Virus record (IMG/VR): IMGVR_UViG_3300021197_001521
Coordinates: 20,236-84,235 of that record
Direction: 5' to 3' (one strand)
Length of the DNA: 64,000 nt
Source of the DNA: a virus
The notes below the pieces were generated by a model. It saw only the letters and a list, made by a program, of their open reading frames with translations, was not told the DNA's origin and searched no databases. Positions 1 through 9,000 of the stretch are shown one piece after another. A program made the position numbers and the translations under genes. Every line of letters begins with the position of its first letter. Positions within the stretch are counted from its first letter, which is position 1.

Positions 1-3000
1 TGGACTGCAAATCAAGTAATATACCCTAAAGAAGATGTTAGTTCTAGTGGGTTCATCAACAAGTCTAAGGAGTCCACAAATCTTTACCAAAGTATTGACG
101 AAGGTGTTTTTGTTGGCAATTCTTATTATAGCAAAGACTATAGTATTGTTGCAGATGATTCCACCTCTTACATAACTGCATCTTCTATAAATACAGAGTT
201 TGAAGCAAACTATAAGTTTAAGTTTACGGATTTACTTGTTAGACCAGCAGAAAACAGACTTAGAATAAAAATGTCTGGTCCGTTGAAAAACTATGAATCA
301 GATTTACCTCCTAAGTTTCACTTTACTGACGTAAAGATGGAAGATCCTTCTGGTGGTCTTATTTGTGAATACGAGGACTTTACTTTTATTGGCGATTCAA
401 ACCAATATATAGACGACGCCAACTTTGTAACATACTCGCTAAAACCATCTCTCAACTATGCAGAGAGGTATCAGTGGCAAGATAACTATCCAAATCTTTA
501 TGTAACCTCTGGTCACACGCTTTCATTCAACGTGACATCAGAAGACATGGGGCATCCATATTCAAAATCTGCGTACACATTTGGTTTTAAAGGCGATAAT
601 GACTTTGTTGCATCTGATCAAGAATACAAAGACTTTTTCAGTGTTAGTGGTATAAATCCAAGTCTAAGAATAACGGCGATAGAACTCTATGCAAGTGGAA
701 GAAAGATCCCTTACAAAGAGAACTTCATGAACACCTATATCTTAGGTCAGACACAAGGAGGAAGAGTAGAAAGAGTAATAAAACCAACAGCGTTCTTGTT
801 GTCAGATTTTGATACTGGTATTCGTCCTGCTGCGTCTTCCATCTGGGAGGGTTCTCATGGTAGAAATAATTCTAGCAAACTAGGCGCTTTAGAACTGCTT
901 TCTAACATAAGGGGTTCTGGATATGACAAATATATAACTACTCACAATGATGCAAGTCAGTCTGGTAAACTTATTCTTCAATTTGGTCATCAGCGTGACG
1001 ATACTTTCTACGAAGTTAAACCAGATTCGTTCCTTCAAAATTCTTTCTCTAATATTTTCTCTAGATGGTTTGATGAAGATCAGGGAGTATTTAATGCTAA
1101 AGACAAGTTAACACCTCATCAAGACGGGTTCTTTAAAGTAGAAGATATTAAACTAAGAGTCTTGGCAAAGAAAAATGTTGGTGCTGCAAATTATGTCTTA
1201 GATGTTGTTGGTTATAGCGATGACTGCATAATTCATGTAACTCCTGCTATGGGAGGATTCTTACAAAATACTCCTAGTCAAGACGTTGTAGACTATTCTG
1301 ATGATAGTATTACAACTTTTTCTCCGCAGGGAACTGTACCAACGGATTCTGGATTTGGAAATGTTGATGATCTAGGTCTTAGTACTGAACCTGTTTCAAA
1401 TAAAGATCAATACTTTGAAGACAACACTAGCAACAATCTCGGTGGCGACCATGATCTGATTTCTACCTATCCTGTTGTGTCAGCAACAGAATTTAAGTGG
1501 TATGAGATACCGTTAAGAATATATAAAGATGATGTTGAACTAGGCAGAATAATAGACTATACTCAAAGCACATACCTAGAAAAACTATTTTTGGATATTT
1601 ATCCTTTACCTAGTGGCGCTTCAATCGGCGCAATAGAGTTGGCGGTTAGGTATAGACCTCAGTCAGCGCTTGAGATGATTGTAGAAGGTGGTGATTATAG
1701 AAAGATACAAGACGGCAGAACAGAAGGGTCGTTCTATCCTGTTGCTAGACAGGTCTCTACAGATCCTATATTTAATGCTGGTTCTGGATTCGCTCCGCTT
1801 TCTAGGATCGAAAATATACCTCATGCGTATGCTTCGCCTGATACAATAAAAACAAACTATGCTAGAAGATGGAGAGGTGTTAACGGTGTTGCTGGACATG
1901 CATTCCAAATAGATCAATTTAGCAGGGCGTTTGACGAGAGACGAATAAACACGCCATTCTTAATGTCTCACGTAGACTTTAGCAACTTGGAAGACGATGC
2001 GCCCACTTCTGTTAAGTTCTCTTCTGAGAAAACCTTTGAAAACGTTCACATGACGTTAACTGAGAACGGAACACCAACAAGCCCAGACATACACCAAAAC
2101 GTTGGAATGAGATTTAGTAGCGGAACAATGTTTGGTTCTCTATTGCCATCCTACTCTGGTAACTATAAAACAGCAGACTGGACATCTTTAATTAATGGTT
2201 CAAATAACTTTACAGACCATGAGCTTTACGGACAAATATTTGATGGTTACGATAGGGTCGTAAGATTTTCAACTAAGACTACCCTAGAGTTAGGAGAAAA
2301 CATTAATCCTTCTAGTGGTGTTTCTGCATTCATTAGGTTTATACCAGATGCTAACGCAAGCGGAATTGGTTACAATTTCTATAACTCTAGTACACTGTTT
2401 AGCACTCAGTTTGCTTCTATTCCTAGTCGATCAGGTTTGGTGGTAGGTTTTAAAGATGGTTATCTTTTTGCTTCCGGTCACACCACCACTTCAAATTTCC
2501 TTATACAAGATACTATAAAGTATAGCGGTTATCAGTATCCATTGTCCGTATTGTTTACTTACGACGAAAATGGCGACAATAGAGCAAGGTTGTATACCGA
2601 CAACGAACTATACCAAGGTGATTTCCAAAACATTAGGGCGTCGAGTGAACCTATCCAGATGGAAAATCTGAGCGATAAGTTTACCTTTGGTTATGCAGGA
2701 TCTTCTGTTTCTGGTATGCCTATGTTGATCAGCGAAGTCGGCGTAACAAACAGTGGAAATATTCTTAACTCTGGCGCCCAACTCCAAGACAATCAAGTAA
2801 GCATAACTGAGTTCTTTGATAATATAAGGGTTAAGTTCTTTAATCCTAACGAAAGCATAAGTAACGATAACTTTAAACTTTGGTCGTATGTTGATGAAAA
2901 TACTTATACAGATTGGTATTTAGGTGCATTTAAATCCTGCGAGTACAATTTTGAGTTTGATTCACTAAATAGCATCAAGGGTAAAAAAGCAGGCAGAGAC

Positions 3001-6000
3001 CTTATAAACTTTAAGTTTGATTCTGATGGATCTGCATACTCTACCTACGCAACCAAGGATATGCCTAACACCGTAAACTCTGGTGTTGCTTATCACAGTC
3101 AATTGGAAAATGACTTCCTTAGATTCTACTTGTCAGACGCTTCTTCCAACTTCTACGCAACTCATAGAAGGGTTGCAAAAAGTCTACCTAGAAACTACGA
3201 CTTTGCAGAAAAAGCATTGGTTGTAGAAAGCATTATTGAGCATAGCTCTAGCGGAAGTATGGTTTGGGATGATGGAAATGTCGGTCCTAAACTGATAGTA
3301 AGTTTGTATACCAAGAACAAAGAACCTTATTACGTAACAGATGATCCTAACTGGGGTCTTATTAATAGACATTATCACTACCTGCAACCATCCAGTTGCT
3401 TTACCAGACTAGATAGCACGTTTACGTATGGTGATTACTGTGACGACACAGAAAAGTGGGCATTGTTCCCAGAGGAGAAAAAACTTTCAGAGTTGACAGA
3501 AAAGTTTTATTCTAAAGATATAGATGATATGTTTGTTCAATATGATATAGCATATCCTTCTGGTTCTTCTCTTCGCTCAAATCTTAATGTTCACACTGTT
3601 CATGTTAGAGCAGAGGATGCTTGGGTTAAACCAACGGCAGATTCTGGTTCACTGAATTTGACGACAAGTGGTAATATTGTTGAATCCGTGAAGATGGACA
3701 TGTATATGTTTGGGGTGTCTGGTTCTTTGAATGACACTCTTGGTCTTTGTATGAGCGGTGTGAAACCCGTAAAGGCATCTGGAGACTTTATACTTTGTGT
3801 TAGTGGCGCTAAAGCAACAAACGATACCCTTGGACTATACACATTAGACTATGGAACAATAAACAACTCTGACGGAAACGTTGTATCTTCATTGCCTCCT
3901 TATCTTGATTTTGTTGTAGGAGACCACGATCCGGGTCAGTTTGGATTCTTCTTGGTTACGTCTGGAGCGCCAGAACCAGTTATAACAACTTTAAACAATC
4001 TGTCTGGAACAAATGGTTCTGGAATGGGCATGTTTATAGAAGGACTAGGATTTACCAGCGGTATCCTGCCTTTATCTGTAGCGAACGATCAGCAAGCTAG
4101 TTCCGATAGCGGTGTACTTAAAATGTCTGTATTTGCTGATTCTGGTGTTCCAAGAATTCAGAGTCAGATGCCAATATTCTTGTTACAAGAACAGTATTTT
4201 GCAGAATCTGATAGTGATTTTGGCGATACGTCAGGCAACTTTAATTTGTCTCTTGTTGGCGCTGCCATAAACAACAATACTATTAGCGAGACCGCAAACT
4301 TGTATCTTGAGGGTCAAGAGTCTCTACAAGTAAGTGGACTCATGAACTTGTTCCTAGACGGACCTCCTGACCCAACTATTCAAAGTGGAATATTAGAGTT
4401 ATTAATTAGAAATAATAATCTAAGATCAGAAAGTAATGTTCCCGGAAATCCTCTTGTTTTCTGGAATGGGGAAAACTATGGAACCTCCATAGATATTCAA
4501 GATAATATTTATGCCACGTTTAGCGCAGACGACGAAATAAGAGGTGTAGATTTATTTGGGTTTGGTTTCTGTGATAGCGACAGTCCAGACAAAGCGTTTG
4601 ATGAAGCGCTCGTTGTTGACGATGTTGTTTATAGAGACAGAGTTTGTAATGATGGCGGGATATTTAGAGCAACTGCAACATACACAAATGAGGCAGCGGG
4701 ATATCAAGACAATTATTACGGAATAAGAAAATTAACTGGACTCAAAAAAGGACGACCATATCTTGTAAACCTAAAAATAACAACCGGAAACACAGATCCT
4801 ATTCCTGTGCCTAATGATTGGGAAGAATGGGAATATGGAATTTGTGACCCAGCATTTGATAGTATGTGTTGCACTAGAGATTGTGACCAAGCACTTGCGT
4901 TTAGTGGTGTTAAACTTATTGGTGATTATCCATATCTTAGTGGTAATTCGAGTCTTATAGATGTAAGCGGAAGGCAAGCGGGCGACAACTACGGAAAGAG
5001 CATGAGGGTCAAGAAAGACTTGCTTGCAGTAGGTGCGCCTAACCACAATGTAAACGATGCTAGTGGTTATTATCTAGAAGACGCTGGCGCTATATTCCTA
5101 TACAGAAGAGATCAAGAAGTAGCAGGCAAAAAAGCAGATTGGCAACTAGAAGAGAAATTACTTCTGCCTCTTGGGGCGAGAAGAGACTTTGTAAGTAGAA
5201 AAACAGGAACTCTAGTAAACTTTGGAAACTTCTCCATAGCGGGTCAACAATGGGAGATTGGTCAAGAGGGTAGAGAATTAGGATTCTCATTAGATGTCTG
5301 TCAAAGCGGAGAAAGAGAAGTTGTTGTTGCTGGTGGACCGGGAGGCAAATGGTCTAGAACATTCCCAACCGTTGTAACTTCTGGTGTCCCAGTATTTATG
5401 ATGCTCTTTACGGACAAGTTTACTTACAACAGAACCAAACTAAAAGAAATAGTTAGAACTGCCAGAAAGTATGACATACTGTATAAGTATTTCTCTGCTC
5501 CTTGGGGTACTTCTCCAGATGAATGGCATCCTGAATTAGATGTAAACCTTCTAATATGCCAGATGTTTACTAGTGATAACATAGACGACCTTCCGTCTGT
5601 TCCAAACACTAGAGAGCCTTGGTTCAATCATATGTACTTGAACGATGTTCTTGATCCAGATATAAACAAAAACGAAGCAATTAATACTGGTGTTAGCGGT
5701 GTTATTTCTAAATTTAAAGAAATATTCCCACATAGAAATGCCCTACACAGTGGTGTACCTCCAATAGTAGGTATTTTTGGTGACAACACATTCTCTACAA
5801 ACTTTACCAACTCGTTTAAACCTATACTAGATCAATTCGTAGACTTCTATAATGACTACTCGCTTGCCAGCGGCGTTTACGATGCGGTAAACTCTAATCC
5901 AAGTAAAGGTTATGTAAATCAGATATTTGACGACGCATTTAATTGGGATCAAGCATCTGTAGAAATATTGAACAAAACACTAGACAGTGGTAATTTGATA

Positions 6001-9000
6001 CTCACAGATAATCTTAAATTTATCACAAGCGGCGTTGGTCAAGAATATGCGAGAGATGATTCTGTTGAATTCCAATCTCCACCTGAGTCTGGCGGAAGGG
6101 TCTATATATTCGAGAAAGAGTATGGAGACTGGAACCTTATCCAAGATATAATATCACCAGAAGAAGAAGCTCTTAACGGAAGTTACGACACAGACGACTT
6201 CATTCCGGGTTATGGCGATCAGAAACCTATGGATAGATTTGGCCATGCCGTTTCTATCAGCGACAACAGTGAAATCATTTCTGTTGGTTCGCCATATATC
6301 AACGAAGCATGTCAGATTTACGAGAGAGACGACTCAGAAAATACCAGAATGTACACAGTTGTTCTAGACTGGTTGACTGAAACTCATGATCCGTTTACCA
6401 AGGATCTTCAGTCTCACATTGATCGTTACAATGAATTATTGGCAGCGTCAGGAGCTACTGTCGCAAGACTGGAAGTTTATAAAGATCTTAGTAAATTAGA
6501 TAAATTCTTGCTTAGAAAAAATAAAGACATTAGACTTTACAGAAAAGTCTTTAACTATGATTATACAGACATTAAGTACACGGGATCGTGGGGTGTTATA
6601 CCTCAAGAGTTTGCTGGTACTTCTAGATTAGGATTTAGCACTGCTATCGACGAAGAAGGTGATGTAGTGGCGTTTGGCGCTCCTACTGACTCCTTTAATG
6701 AGTTTGATGACTACAACGTTTGGTATGGTGGTGTTAGAAGTAGAACAAATTATCCTAAAAACAACACTTGGGCATCTTATACAAATGCCGGTGCTATTAG
6801 AGTCTTTGAGTCAAGAAAATACTTCAAGCACAACAAAGCGGTTGAGTTCTTTAAGTTTGGTAACTTGGATAGAAGTGTTCATCAAGATATTGATAACCTT
6901 AGTTTGTATTATAATAACCTTGGCACGTTCTTTGATGTTGATGGTGTTTCGTTTGAAAGAACGCAGTTTGAAGATATAGAAATACCAACAGATGCTGGTC
7001 TTGCATTTATTATTACGCCGGAACTAGATGCCGCTAGTGATGAGATTGTAGATAATATTAAGTCTTGGTTGGCTTTGGGTGATAGAACGTTAGTGTTAGT
7101 TGGTAATGACCCTCTGTACGAAGAAAATGGACTGTATGAAAAGTCTAACGATATAATTAACAAAATATTGAAAAAACTCGGTTGTAGAATGAGAATTGTT
7201 CCGGCGAGAAACAGAGAAGAATCTCTTGCCGCTGGAGTTACTAATTCTGGTGTGTCTAGTTTGAGATACAATACAGTTCCAGCGAGACTGCCTAGATTCT
7301 TACATGAATCTCATGCGATTAGAGGAAATATCTTTGCTAGTGGTGTTGGTGACATTAAAATAGATCTTTCTGATTTAGGTCAAGAAGATTTTTATATTTA
7401 TCATCCTTGCGACCCAGATACGTTTGATAGATGTGGACTGCCTCTTAAACATATGGGAGACATAAGAGCAGGTTGGGAATCTAAGTGTGATCCAAAAATA
7501 GAATACGAAACAAATTGGGGATTCCATTTTGACACACCTAATCCAGCGCAATCTTGCGAGAGATACCCGCAAATACCTAAACCTCTTCTGGTTGTTCCTA
7601 ATAATGAAATAACACCTGTTATAGCAGCGGCAGAATATAAACCGCAACCTCCAATAATCATAGAGGCAGACAGTGGTACTGAAGAAAGGTGTACTACGAT
7701 ACGGACTGGAACTAGAACGGAAACTATAACCCAAGGAACTACGACCTATAGCTTTGGAACAGAGACGGTTGGCGAACCAGTATTTAATATTCAAGATACA
7801 GCCTCTGGTATTAGCGGTATATACAACTCATTCAATCATGTTAAGTCTGAGTACAAAGAAGGATTCTTCTTCAATCCAGATAAAGAAAATACTAGAGATG
7901 GAATCATTCAGGCGAAGGGTACATCTTTCTATGGAGAACCTGCCTCTTCAAGAAGAAAGGTTAGTGACTTTAGTATTTATGTTGCAGAAGAAATATTTAC
8001 AGATAACGATAGCAACAAGTTGTACATGATCGCCTCCATGCTTCCAGAAAATGGTTGGAGCATGGGAGACTTGTTTGGAGATGAGTTTGATCCAAGGAAT
8101 AATGACCAAAATATAGCATTCTACAACAACTTGGTTATGGAAAATTGCACATCTAGGGCAAACATTTATCAACTAGGCGACTGGACTGGTAGATCATCCC
8201 TAGAAAATGCTTTCTCAGATTCTGTTGTTGAAAAAGTATTGAAGAAAAATGGTCATTTTGTTGTAAATAATGCTACAAATATTCCTAGTGTTTGTAATGT
8301 GCTTTGGATAGCAGATCCGCTAAATGCTCCTACTGACGACAACATGAAAGCAATCAAAGATTGGTTGGCAGAAGGAGATAAAAAGATTGTCGTAACCTAC
8401 GGCAAAACACAGCAATCCGCAGACAATGTTGCCATACTGTGTGATAAACTTGGTATCGGAACTAAACCTTTCTTTGTTGAGGGGGATGACAATAAGTATT
8501 ATGTTCAAGATACAGATATAATCAGAGAGTCTAACTTGACTTCATGTTGCCCAGTGGAAGGAGATGATACCAGTAAATTACAGTTATTAGACGATTCTAA
8601 CATTGCAATATCAGGTTGCGAAACATACACTTGGGCTAATTCTTACGGAGTTAACACGAAGGTTGATAAACTTTCTGCAATACCTAACGGTGCAGATCCA
8701 ATAAACCTTGAGGTTGAATTTGACCCAGAGGGCGATGGGTTTACCGACTACGCATATATTCCTATTAAACTTGGTCCAAGCGGAACCTCTGTAGTCAAGT
8801 TTAGAGATCCTATATACGAAAATTTCACAGAAAATCCAGATTTATTCTGGAAAATAGTAACAAAAGAAAGTAGCATAGAGTTCCCCGTAGTACAAAACTC
8901 AGGTTACAGATTATTTGCGGAATGGGTATCTGAAACAGATGAAGAAAAGTACGACATACTTGCTTGTGTTGATGACTTGACTGTTAAGTTCTCTCCAGAA

